Positions 1 through 5,582 are shown, numbered from the stretch's first letter. The stretch: DNA of 7,235 nt from an uncultured Collinsella sp. (GCA_902475865.1 CABSBK010000053.1:1-7235); one strand, 5' to 3'. Program-made: numbers and translations. The notes: a model not told the origin generated them from the sequence alone.

Positions 1-41
1 GTGTATCTGCAGGGGAATTCTGAAGACTTGCATTTCTTTTC

Positions 42-71
42 TTGTACTGTTGGGGCCGAGTGGGGTATGAT
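42..71 (+). promoter_or_regulatory. Promoter of the tRNA-Ser gene
   Basis: A sigma-70-type promoter can be read as TTGTAC (42-47), an 18-bp spacer and TATGAT (66-71). Transcription would begin near 78, about 8 nt before the mature 5' end of the tRNA at 86. The spacing and position suit a stable-RNA promoter. The -35 box matches the consensus at four of six bases and the -10 box at five of six. The DNA before it (1-41) shows nothing else I can name. Confidence 0.55.
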
Positions 72-85
72 ATTACGGCTGTTAC

Positions 86-176
86 GGAGAGCTGACCGAG
101 AGGCCGAAGGTGCTCGCCTGCTAAGCGAGTATGCCCCAAAAGGGCATCTGGGGTTCGAATCCCCAGCTCTCCGCCA
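86..176 (+). tRNA. tRNA-Ser (anticodon GCU), CCA encoded
   Basis: This class II tRNA reads the AGC and AGU serine codons. The acceptor stem pairs GGAGAGC (86-92) with GCTCTCC (166-172), followed by discriminator G173 and an encoded CCA (174-176). The anticodon stem pairs CTCGC (113-117) with GCGAG (125-129), around the loop CTGCTAA with anticodon GCT at 120-122. A long variable arm, ATGCCC (131-136) paired with GGGCAT (142-147), is the serine/leucine-type hallmark. The T arm is TGGGG-TTCGAAT-CCCCA (149-165). At 91 nt the length is normal for tRNA-Ser with CCA. The gene stands alone between its own promoter and a terminator that begins 15 nt after the CCA. Its 3' half is partly repeated in inverted orientation at 228-249. 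Confidence 0.97.
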
Positions 177-190
177 GTACGAATTTGAAG

Positions 191-216
191 AAGGGTCCCA
201 TTTGGGGCCCTTTTTT
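191..216 (+). terminator. Intrinsic terminator of tRNA-Ser
   Basis: A 9-bp stem, AAGGGTCCC (191-199) with GGGGCCCTT (204-212), includes one T-G wobble and has a four-base ATTT loop. The stem runs directly into a T tract, and 211-216 are all T. The strong GC core plus U run is a classic Rho-independent terminator, placed where tRNA transcription should stop. Confidence 0.9.
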
Positions 217-227
217 ATTATCAAGAA

Positions 228-249
228 TGGCGGCTGGGGATTCGAACCC
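228..249 (-). repeat. Inverted, partly deleted copy of the tRNA-Ser 3' end
   Basis: The 17 bases at 233-249 are the exact reverse complement of tRNA positions 151-167, covering part of the T stem, the T loop and the first two acceptor bases. The next five bases (228-232) are the reverse complement of the tRNA tail CGCCA (172-176). Read on the minus strand, the copy is therefore the tRNA 3' end lacking only the four acceptor bases TCTC (168-171). No 5' half of a tRNA accompanies it, and the adjoining sequence is a protein-gene terminator, so it is not a functional tRNA. It may be a relic of a lost tRNA gene or of recombination at the tRNA end. An integrase attachment scar is possible, but no integrase is present in the window. 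Confidence 0.7.
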
Positions 250-251
250 TC

Positions 252-284
252 AAAAAAGGAGGCATCCTTTCGGACGCCTCCTTT
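252..284 (-). terminator. Intrinsic terminator of the carboxypeptidase gene
   Basis: The stem pairs AAAGGAGGC (255-263) with GCCTCCTTT (276-284). One mismatch (264/275) follows, then three more pairs (265-267 with 272-274) and a four-base loop. Read on the minus strand, the hairpin ends in a run of U from the A tract at 252-257. The carboxypeptidase stop codon lies 25 nt upstream of it on that strand. No T tract follows on the plus strand, so it acts leftward and faces the tRNA terminator. Confidence 0.9.
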
Positions 285-308
285 CAGTGAGCTTATTATT
301 CTTGCGCC

Positions 309-1649
309 CTACGCCTTGGGCGCCTTGGCTACGGTCTCGCTCTCTGCCACAAGTGGACGGTTGTCAATGCGGCGGCCTAAGCGATCGAGCTTCACGAGTA
401 GCCATTCAATGGGATTCGGCCCCGAGCCTTCCTCGTCGGCAACCAGGTCCATGACGGCGATCTTGGTGCCGTCCTGCTTGAGCGTAACGCTGCCCACCTT
501 GTCGCCCACATGCACCGTGCCCGAAAGATCGTCGTAGCTAACCTTTTCGGTCACCTCGCCGGCAAGGGAAAACACGGTCGCTTGCGCTGTGGGATCGGCG
601 AGCGTGGCGTCGATCGTCTTATCCGTCCAGTCGGTTTGACCAATGCGTGCCATAAGCGGGTTGCCGTTGGCGGTCTTTTCCTGCGTGTTGGCGATTGCGA
701 CCGTCACCTTGTGACCGTAGTACCAATTGGCAAGGGTTGCGGTATCGGTAAAGCGCTGGTCGGTGGTGGTGGAGTTCAAAACGACGGTGTAGATCTCGTC
801 GCCATCGCGGTTGTAGGCACCCGTAAAGCAATAGCCTGCATCGTCGGTGGTGCCGGTCTTGCCACCGATGTTGCCATCTTGGCCCAGCAAATAGTTATGC
901 GTGTCCATGGAATGCGAATGGTCGGTGCCGTCGGCGCCCGTGACCTCGATCCAGGAATCCTCGCTCGCTACGACCTCGCGGATCGTGTCGTTTTTCATGG
1001 CCTCCTGCATCATCAGCGCTACGTCGTGTGCGGTTGAGTGCATATCGCCAGCCCACTCATCAAAGTCCAGACCATGCGGGTTTTCAAAAAGTGTGCCGGT
1101 GCAGCCGAGCTTCTTAGCGCGCTCGTTCATGGCCTTCACAAATGTGGCCTCGGCGTCTTTGGTCTTAGGGTCGATTTTCTTGCCCACATATTCGGCGAGC
1201 ACGATGGCGGCGTCGTTGCCCGAGGGAATCATCAGGCCGCGCAGTGCCTGCTCCACGGTAAGCTCGTCGCCTTCGAGCAAGCCGGCGGTCGAATTACCCA
1301 CGGTGGCTGCGGCGTTGCTCACCGTGACCTTCTCGTCCATCTTGCAATTCTCGACGGTTAGGATTGCGGTCATGACCTTGGTGATCGAGGCGATTTTGAC
1401 CTGCCCATCGGCGCCGCGCCCATAGTAGACGGTGCCGTCTTTGCCCATGACGAGGGCATTGGTCGCATCGATATCGGGCAGGTTTTCGGCCGAGATGCCG
1501 CGCGCATCGGCGGTTTTGCCGCAAACATTGTCGGTCGTGAGCACTTGGGCGCCAGCGACGGTGGGCACGCCAGCGGCAAGGGCGATAGCGCAGACAAAGC
1601 CGGCGGCAAGCTGGGCTGAGCGCTTTGCAAAAGAGGTGAGGGTCTTCAC
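309..1649 (-). CDS. Secreted D-alanyl-D-alanine carboxypeptidase (peptidase S11, PBP5/DacA type)
   Basis: This is a low-molecular-weight penicillin-binding protein that removes the terminal D-Ala from peptidoglycan pentapeptides outside the membrane. With the GTG start at 1649 it is 446 aa. Residues 1-35 form a Sec signal peptide: a basic N region, the hydrophobic stretch LAAGFVCAIALAAGV, and a VAGAQ-like cleavage site. The catalytic triad motifs are all present: SITK at 88-91 (nucleophile Ser88, Lys91), SGN at 143-145 and KTG at 264-266. A PBP5-like C-terminal beta domain spans about 312-402. An amphipathic stretch at about 412-432 could lie on the membrane as in PBP5. The start is uncertain. 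The frame stays open upstream to ATG 1718 (469 aa) and TTG 1760 (483 aa), and none of the three has a good ribosome site. I prefer GTG 1649 because the codons just upstream (CGA, ACT, CTA, CCA) are unlike the rest of the gene and because it gives a compact signal peptide. A minus-strand TATACT (1694-1689) could be its -10 box, though its -35 is poor. The gene diverges from a VanRS-like pair. Confidence 0.93.
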   Translation of the reverse strand: MKTLTSFAKRSAQLAAGFVCAIALAAGVPTVAGAQVLTTDNVCGKTADARGISAENLPDIDATNALVMGKDGTVYYGRGADGQVKIASITKVMTAILTVENCKMDEKVTVSNAAATVGNSTAGLLEGDELTVEQALRGLMIPSGNDAAIVLAEYVGKKIDPKTKDAEATFVKAMNERAKKLGCTGTLFENPHGLDFDEWAGDMHSTAHDVALMMQEAMKNDTIREVVASEDSWIEVTGADGTDHSHSMDTHNYLLGQDGNIGGKTGTTDDAGYCFTGAYNRDGDEIYTVVLNSTTTDQRFTDTATLANWYYGHKVTVAIANTQEKTANGNPLMARIGQTDWTDKTIDATLADPTAQATVFSLAGEVTEKVSYDDLSGTVHVGDKVGSVTLKQDGTKIAVMDLVADEEGSGPNPIEWLLVKLDRLGRRIDNRPLVAESETVAKAPKA

Positions 1650-1762
1650 AGGTTTCGCTTTCGACGGGATGGTCTCTTCTGGAACTAGAGTATATCGTTT
1701 GCCGTCGTCGGCGATCATCGCGTGCGTGCGTGGTCCACATCCGCGCTCGAACGGGCACAAGG

Positions 1763-1785
1763 GTGCTTAAGGCCGACTTAATCAC
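1763..1785. promoter_or_regulatory. Candidate operator: 23-nt imperfect palindrome in the divergent interval
   Basis: The arms are GTGCTTAAG (1763-1771) and CTTAATCAC (1777-1785), centred on 1774. Nine of the eleven symmetric base pairs match. The same DNA also holds a direct repeat, CTTAA at 1766-1770 and again at 1777-1781, which is an 11-bp period. OmpR-family regulators typically bind tandem half-sites about one helical turn apart. The site lies between the carboxypeptidase and the VanR-like gene, about 60 bp before the likely start of the regulator transcript. That position would suit activation or autoregulation. Binding by the neighbouring regulator is an inference. Confidence 0.45.
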
Positions 1786-1794
1786 CCACGCTTG

Positions 1795-1826
1795 TTGTGT
1801 GTGGCGTGCGTCGCCTCGGGCATAAT
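1795..1826 (+). promoter_or_regulatory. Possible promoter of the VanR-like gene
   Basis: CATAAT (1821-1826) is a five-of-six match to a -10 box, 20 bp before the start codon. The best upstream hexamers are poor: TTGTGT at 1795-1800 has a 20-bp spacer, and TGTGTG at 1798-1803 has 17 bp. A weak -35 is what one expects where an activator is needed, and a palindrome sits further upstream at 1763-1785. Transcription would start near 1833, leaving a very short leader. Confidence 0.4.
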
Positions 1827-1846
1827 GGAGCGCGAGAGGAGCACGC

Positions 1847-2542
1847 ATGAACGAGCGCATTTTGGTAGTTGATGACGAAAAGGCCATCGCCGACTTGGTT
1901 GGTATCTACCTAACCAAAGAGGGCTTTGATGTCCAGATTGCCTATAGCGGGGCCGATGCTGCCAAGGCAATCTTGGAGCAGGAATTCGATCTGGCGCTGC
2001 TGGATGTCATGCTGCCCGATATCGATGGCTTTGAGCTGCTGCGTACGATCCGTTCCAGCCATACCTATCCCGTGATCATGCTGACGGCGCGCGATGCCCA
2101 GCAAGACAAGATCGAGGGCCTTTCGCTTGGCGCGGACGATTACGTGGTTAAGCCGTTCCGTCCGCTGGAGCTCATCGCGCGCGTGCACGCTCAGCTTCGC
2201 CGCTATACCAGCTACGGTAGCCGTGCGCAGGCGGCCGAGTCGCCGACCATTCAGCTCGACGGCTTGGAGATCAACCGCGACGCTCGTTCCGTAACGGTGG
2301 ACGGTGCGCCGGTACGCCTCACACCCACCGAGTATTCAATCTTGCTGTATCTGGTCGAGCATCGCGGCAGCGTGGTGGCCGTGGAGGACCTGTTCCGCGC
2401 GGTGTGGAACGAGGACTTTATGCCCGGCTCCAACAATACGGTGATGGTGCACATTCGCCACTTGCGCGAAAAGATCGGCGACGACGCACAAAAGCCGCGC
2501 TTTATCAAAAACGTCTGGGGCGTCGGCTACATCATCGAATAA
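1847..2542 (+). CDS. VanR-like OmpR/PhoB-family response regulator
   Basis: This cytoplasmic DNA-binding regulator of 231 aa is the normal length for an OmpR-family protein. The receiver domain (about 4-118) shows the acidic pocket Asp9-Asp10, the phospho-acceptor Asp53 in LLDVMLPD, the switch Thr80 and Lys102 in VKPF. The winged-helix output domain spans about 135-231, with SNNTVMVHIRHLREKI as the recognition region and the closing VWGVGY motif. From memory of enterococcal VanR, shared stretches include HTYP-IMLT, ADDY, KPFRPLELIARV-AQLRRY and SNNT-VHIRHLREK, which is closer than a generic OmpR match. The ATG at 1847 has a strong ribosome site, AGAGGAG at 1835-1841, with a 5-nt gap. The kinase gene follows after 26 nt, so the two form an operon. 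No glycopeptide-resistance enzymes are present in the window, so the target genes are unknown. The divergent carboxypeptidase is the obvious candidate. Confidence 0.95.
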   Translation: MNERILVVDDEKAIADLVGIYLTKEGFDVQIAYSGADAAKAILEQEFDLALLDVMLPDIDGFELLRTIRSSHTYPVIMLTARDAQQDKIEGLSLGADDYVVKPFRPLELIARVHAQLRRYTSYGSRAQAAESPTIQLDGLEINRDARSVTVDGAPVRLTPTEYSILLYLVEHRGSVVAVEDLFRAVWNEDFMPGSNNTVMVHIRHLREKIGDDAQKPRFIKNVWGVGYIIE

Positions 2543-2568
2543 CGCTTTTCGCTTGTGAGGATCTTGAT

Positions 2569-3807
2569 ATGACAAAAGACGATAGGCAAGCGTTCGAGGT
2601 GCCCGATCGACTCTTTGAATACGTGAGGTCGGTCGTCGACAACCGCGCGCTTGCAACGGTGCTGCTCTTTTTGCTGACCCTGCTGCTGATTGGCATCGAC
2701 AACATCGCTGGAATCTTGGCGGTGCTGCTTGTCGGCTTTTTGCTAATCGATCGATTTGAGATCGTGCGCCGCTGCATGGTGATTGGCGGCGCCGCGTGGG
2801 CCATGACGTTGGCGATTGGCGCCATGGCGCTCGGCGGCATCGAAGGGCCGGTGCTGTTCGATGCCGGCTTTGTATTCAACATGCTTGGCTTTGTGCTGGC
2901 GCTTGCCGCGTGCGTGCTGTTCTTGTGCGGCCGCGCCCTGTACTACCAGGGCTACGAACAGGGCGAGCAGCATGCCGATTGTGTGCTGGCCGCTCGTATT
3001 CAAGATCGCCTGATCGATCACCCCGACACCTGGGATAACATCGACGGCGACTTCTTGGAGGTCGAGGGCGCCCTTAACCGCGTGCGTGACCGTGAGCGCA
3101 AGGTGCAGCAAGCTCTGCGTGACGAGTCGCATCGCAAGGACGATTTGGTCACGTACTTGGCACATGACCTACGCACCCCGCTTGCCAGTGTGGTGGGCTA
3201 TCTTTCGCTGCTGCAAGAGGCTCCCGAGCTGCCGGTTGAGCAACGTGCGCACTTTACGGGCGTGGCGCTCGACAAGGCGCACCGGCTCGATACGCTCATC
3301 GAAGAGTTCTTCGATATCACGCGCTTTGACTTCCACGATATCGTGCTCACGCGCGGCTATGTTGATCTGGGGTTGCTGCTGGCTCAGGTGGCTGACGAGT
3401 TCTATCCCATCCTCAACGAGCAGCATAAGGAAGTCCAAGTTGATATTCGCGAGGACCTGACGGTGCTCGTGGATGGCGACAAAATGGCTCGCGTGTTCAA
3501 CAACATCATGAAAAACGCTATTGCCTATAGCTATGAGGTCTCTACCATCACGATCGAGGCCAGACGCCGGGACGGCGGTGGCGTGCGCGTGCGCTTTATC
3601 AATCAGGGCGATCCCATCCCTGAGGCAAAGCTCAAGGTGATCTTTGAGAAGTTCTATCGCCTGGATGCGGCGCGTGCGACCAATCGCGGCGGCGCTGGAC
3701 TGGGGCTTGCCATCGCCAAGGAGATCGTATGCGCGCACGGCGGTACCGTTGCATGTGAATCGACGCCCGAACACACGATATTCACCATCGAGCTGCCCGC
3801 CGCATAG
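2569..3807 (+). CDS. VanS-like sensor histidine kinase with four membrane helices
   Basis: This membrane kinase of 412 aa should phosphorylate the VanR-like regulator encoded just upstream. Four hydrophobic segments lie at about 27-43, 46-61, 68-90 and 101-121, joined by short turns, so there is no real extracellular sensor domain. A coiled-coil-like linker (about 160-190) leads to the H box LAHDLRTPL with His199. The N box NNIMKNA is at 311-317. The G1 position reads NQGDPI (345-350) where most kinases have DxGxG. The F box FEKFYRLD is at 359-366 and the G2 box GGAGLGLAI at 374-382. The catalytic half strongly recalls VanS (TYLAHD, GYLSLL-EAP, DEFYP, ARVFNNI-KNA, GGAGLGLAIAKEI), and as I recall VanS also has Asn at the G1 position. 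The ATG at 2569 follows GAGG (2557-2560) with an 8-nt gap. The frame is open further upstream inside the regulator gene, but no ribosome site supports an earlier start. No terminator separates it from pstB. Confidence 0.94.
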   Translation: MTKDDRQAFEVPDRLFEYVRSVVDNRALATVLLFLLTLLLIGIDNIAGILAVLLVGFLLIDRFEIVRRCMVIGGAAWAMTLAIGAMALGGIEGPVLFDAGFVFNMLGFVLALAACVLFLCGRALYYQGYEQGEQHADCVLAARIQDRLIDHPDTWDNIDGDFLEVEGALNRVRDRERKVQQALRDESHRKDDLVTYLAHDLRTPLASVVGYLSLLQEAPELPVEQRAHFTGVALDKAHRLDTLIEEFFDITRFDFHDIVLTRGYVDLGLLLAQVADEFYPILNEQHKEVQVDIREDLTVLVDGDKMARVFNNIMKNAIAYSYEVSTITIEARRRDGGGVRVRFINQGDPIPEAKLKVIFEKFYRLDAARATNRGGAGLGLAIAKEIVCAHGGTVACESTPEHTIFTIELPAA

Positions 3808-3818
3808 CCAGTGTGCCC

Positions 3819-3878
3819 TTACAAACACTTGACAATGCGCTCACGTGCATATGAGCCGCGATTCCTACTATCGATACT
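3819..3878 (+). promoter_or_regulatory. Candidate promoter and regulator region of pstB
   Basis: A perfect TTGACA lies at 3829-3834. The nearest -10-like hexamer, TATGAG (3850-3855), is at a short 15-bp spacing. TACTAT (3866-3871) and GATACT (3873-3878) are later options. The TTGACA is part of loosely repeated heptamers, CTTACAA (3818-3824), CTTGACA (3828-3834) and GCTCACG (3839-3845), set 10-11 bp apart and reminiscent of Pho-box direct repeats. An inverted repeat, GCTCA (3839-3843) with TGAGC (3852-3856), lies over the putative -10 area. TATCGAT also occurs twice, at 3869-3875 and 3889-3895. Which of these elements is functional cannot be told from the sequence. Confidence 0.35.
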
Positions 3879-3910
3879 GCTGAATTGATATCGATGTGGA
3901 GGTATGCGGT

Positions 3911-4786
3911 ATGACGGCTGCTGCGGCTGTGGAGCCCACGGAGCTTGAAGAACTCATGAAAGCGCAGGCCGAGGCCGCGCACGAGCGCGAGGTTGGGGAT
4001 GCGACTCGCCCCACGGCAGAGGATCTTGCCGCCTCGCCGACGCGAATCGATGTTGAGGGCCTCGACCTGTTCTATGGCGACCACCATGCGCTCAAGGACG
4101 TGAATATCAAGATCCGCGACAAGCAGATTACCTCGTTCATCGGGCCTTCGGGCTGCGGAAAGTCCACGTTGCTGCGCTGCTTTAACCGCATGAACGACGG
4201 CATCAAGGACTGCCGAATCGAGGGCAAGATTGCGCTCGATGGTCAAGATATCCTGGGCGACTACGACATCTGCCGCCTTCGCCAGCGCGTGGGCATGGTG
4301 TTCCAGCGCCCCAACCCGTTTCCCATGAGCATCTACGACAACGTCGCCTATGGGCCGCGCGGTATGGGTGTGCGCGATCGCGTCGTGCTCGACGAGCTGG
4401 TCGAAGACTCCCTGCGACGCGCCGCCCTGTGGGACGAGGCCAAGGACAAGCTCAAAGAGTCGGGTCTGGGTCTTTCGGGCGGCCAGCAGCAGCGTCTGTG
4501 CATCGCCCGCGCGCTTGCCGTGCAGCCCGACATTCTGCTGATGGACGAGCCGACCTCGGCACTCGACCCTGTGTCGACGCTGGTGGTGGAGCAGCTGGCC
4601 TGCGAGCTCAAAGAGACCTGCACGCTCGTGGTCGTTACGCACAATATGCAGCAGGCGGCGCGTATCTCCGACTCGGTCGCGTTTTTCTTGCTGGGTGAGT
4701 TGGTGGAGCATGCGCCCACCGCGCAACTCTTCAAGAATCCGACCGATCCGCGCACGGCGGATTATTTGACGGGACGTTTTGGCTGA
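3911..4786 (+). CDS. pstB: Phosphate ABC transporter ATP-binding protein PstB
   Basis: This cytoplasmic ATPase would drive the PstSCA high-affinity phosphate importer. It has 291 aa. Motifs in order are Walker [10 protein letters not shown] (78-86), the Q loop [11 protein letters not shown] (Gln132; the [12 protein letters not shown] stretch is typical of PstB), signature LSGGQQQR (188-195), Walker B ILLMDEP (208-214, catalytic Glu213), D loop SALD (216-219) and H-loop His244. The ending with FKNP and DYLTGRFG is also characteristic of PstB. The ATG at 3911 is chosen because GGAGG (3898-3902) sits 8 nt before it; an in-frame GTG at 3896 has no ribosome site. Relative to typical PstB of about 250 aa, there is an extra charged, Ala/Glu-rich N-terminal segment of about 45 residues before the ABC domain. 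The usual partners pstS, pstC, pstA and phoU are absent from the window. The next genes are a PhoPR-type pair, which supports a phosphate-sensing context. Confidence 0.96.
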   Translation: MTAAAAVEPTELEELMKAQAEAAHEREVGDATRPTAEDLAASPTRIDVEGLDLFYGDHHALKDVNIKIRDKQITSFIGPSGCGKSTLLRCFNRMNDGIKDCRIEGKIALDGQDILGDYDICRLRQRVGMVFQRPNPFPMSIYDNVAYGPRGMGVRDRVVLDELVEDSLRRAALWDEAKDKLKESGLGLSGGQQQRLCIARALAVQPDILLMDEPTSALDPVSTLVVEQLACELKETCTLVVVTHNMQQAARISDSVAFFLLGELVEHAPTAQLFKNPTDPRTADYLTGRFG

Positions 4787-4796
4787 TACCATCTAG

Positions 4797-4810
4797 TAAA
4801 GGTACCTTTA
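4797..4810. promoter_or_regulatory. 14-bp perfect palindrome upstream of the PhoP-like gene (candidate operator)
   Basis: TAAAGGTACCTTTA reads identically on both strands, with no spacer between the arms. It lies 10 bp after the pstB stop codon and 4 bp before a -10-like TAAGAT. If that -10 is real, the palindrome fills the spacer between the -35 and -10 regions, where a bound dimer would block or reshape the promoter. It lacks a T tract and is too short for a terminator. The binding protein is unknown. Confidence 0.45.
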
Positions 4811-4814
4811 GGGT

Positions 4815-4820
4815 TAAGAT
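4815..4820 (+). promoter_or_regulatory. Possible -10 box of the PhoP-like gene
   Basis: TAAGAT matches the -10 consensus at four of six bases and would give a start near 4827, about 24 nt before the ATG at 4851. No recognisable -35 hexamer lies at 16-18 bp, which hints at activator dependence or simply at read-through from pstB. The 64-nt gap after pstB contains no terminator. Confidence 0.3.
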
Positions 4821-4850
4821 GCGGTCATGCCGGCCGCAAAGGGGTTCAAC

Positions 4851-5579
4851 ATGATCTATTACGTCGAGGACGATGACAACATCAGGGATTTGACGGTCTA
4901 TGCGCTGCGCAAGCAGGGAATCGAGGCCGAGGGCTTTTCGTGCGATGGCGAGTTTAAAGCTGCCGTGGCGCGACGGGTACCCGATGCCGTCCTGCTCGAC
5001 ATCATGCTGCCCGATACCGATGGCTTGGCGATTATGCGTCGCCTGCGTGCCGATCGCCTGACGGCGACGGTGCCCATCATGATGCTTACCGCCAAGGATA
5101 CCGAGCTCGACAAGGTGATGGCGCTCGATGGCGGTGCCGACGATTACCTGACTAAGCCGTTTTCGCTCATGGAGCTTGCGAGCCGCTGCCGCGCACTGCT
5201 GCGTCGCGGCGGCATGGTCAAGCAGGCGAGCGATGTGCTCAGCGTGGGCGACATCGTGCTCTCGCCCAGCCATCGCGAGGTGACCGTTGCCGGCGAGCCG
5301 CTTAAGCTCACCCTGCGCGAGTTCGACCTGCTCGAGTACCTCATGCGCAAGCCCGGCGTGGTTTTTACCCGCGAGTCGTTGCTGCAGAGCGTGTGGGGCT
5401 GGGACTTCGACGGCGGTTCGCGCACCGTTGACGTGCACGTGCAGACGCTTCGCCAAAAACTGGGCGAGCATGCCGGCGCCATCGAGACCGTGCGCGGCGT
5501 GGGCTACCGCTTGGCCGAGCCTTCTGCCGGTGATGGTGCCGAAGGTGACGACGCCGCGGCCACCGCATCGGAGGAGTAA
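4851..5579 (+). CDS. PhoP/PhoB-like OmpR-family response regulator
   Basis: This phosphorylation-activated transcription factor has 242 aa. The receiver domain (about 1-118) has acidic residues Glu6, Asp7 and Asp8, phospho-acceptor Asp50 in LLDIMLPD, Thr80 and Lys102 in TKPF. The winged-helix domain spans about 128-222, with RTVDVHVQTLRQKLG as the recognition-helix region and the terminal VRGVGYRL. A 20-residue acidic, Ala/Gly-rich tail follows the fold, longer than usual for the family. The ATG at 4851 is preceded by AAAGGGG (4838-4844) with a 6-nt gap. The in-frame ATG at 4827 has no ribosome site, and the family normally starts directly with the first strand (MIYYVEDD). The kinase gene begins 3 nt after the stop. 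Assignment to phosphate control rests on the adjoining pstB and the PhoR-like partner, not on sequence that proves it. Confidence 0.94.
   Translation: MIYYVEDDDNIRDLTVYALRKQGIEAEGFSCDGEFKAAVARRVPDAVLLDIMLPDTDGLAIMRRLRADRLTATVPIMMLTAKDTELDKVMALDGGADDYLTKPFSLMELASRCRALLRRGGMVKQASDVLSVGDIVLSPSHREVTVAGEPLKLTLREFDLLEYLMRKPGVVFTRESLLQSVWGWDFDGGSRTVDVHVQTLRQKLGEHAGAIETVRGVGYRLAEPSAGDGAEGDDAAATASEE
5570..5576 (+). promoter_or_regulatory. Ribosome binding site of the PhoR-like kinase, inside the regulator gene
   Basis: GGAGGAG sits 6 nt before the GTG at 5583 and overlaps the last codons of the response regulator, whose stop is at 5577-5579. This near-perfect site fixes the GTG as the kinase start and implies translational coupling of the pair. 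Confidence 0.8.
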
Positions 5580-5582
5580 CCC

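Noticed and set aside
1..537. Plus-strand open frame beginning at the left edge.
   Set aside because: It runs through the tRNA gene, two terminators and the antisense of the carboxypeptidase end, so it cannot be a real gene.
1294..1887. Minus-strand open frame of 197 codons overlapping the carboxypeptidase gene and the start of the VanR-like gene.
   Set aside because: It is out of frame with the carboxypeptidase, its translation is Arg/His-rich without motifs, and it would overlap the divergent regulator.
2404..2568. Upstream extension of the VanS-like kinase into the regulator gene.
   Set aside because: The 55 extra codons are a frame shadow of the regulator, and the ATG at 2569 has its own ribosome site and the expected kinase N-terminus.
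309..3807. A glycopeptide-resistance (van) cluster.
   Set aside because: Only VanRS-like regulators and a general S11 carboxypeptidase are present. No D-lactate or serine-forming enzyme, van-type ligase or VanX dipeptidase is encoded in the window.
3810..3829. Hairpin AGTGT...ACACT after the VanS-like gene as a terminator.
   Set aside because: The stem is only 5 bp with a 10-nt loop, no T tract follows, and it overlaps the TTGACA element.
3782..4792. Minus-strand open frame of 336 codons opposite pstB.
   Set aside because: It mirrors pstB, whose motifs are complete, and it shows no family features of its own.
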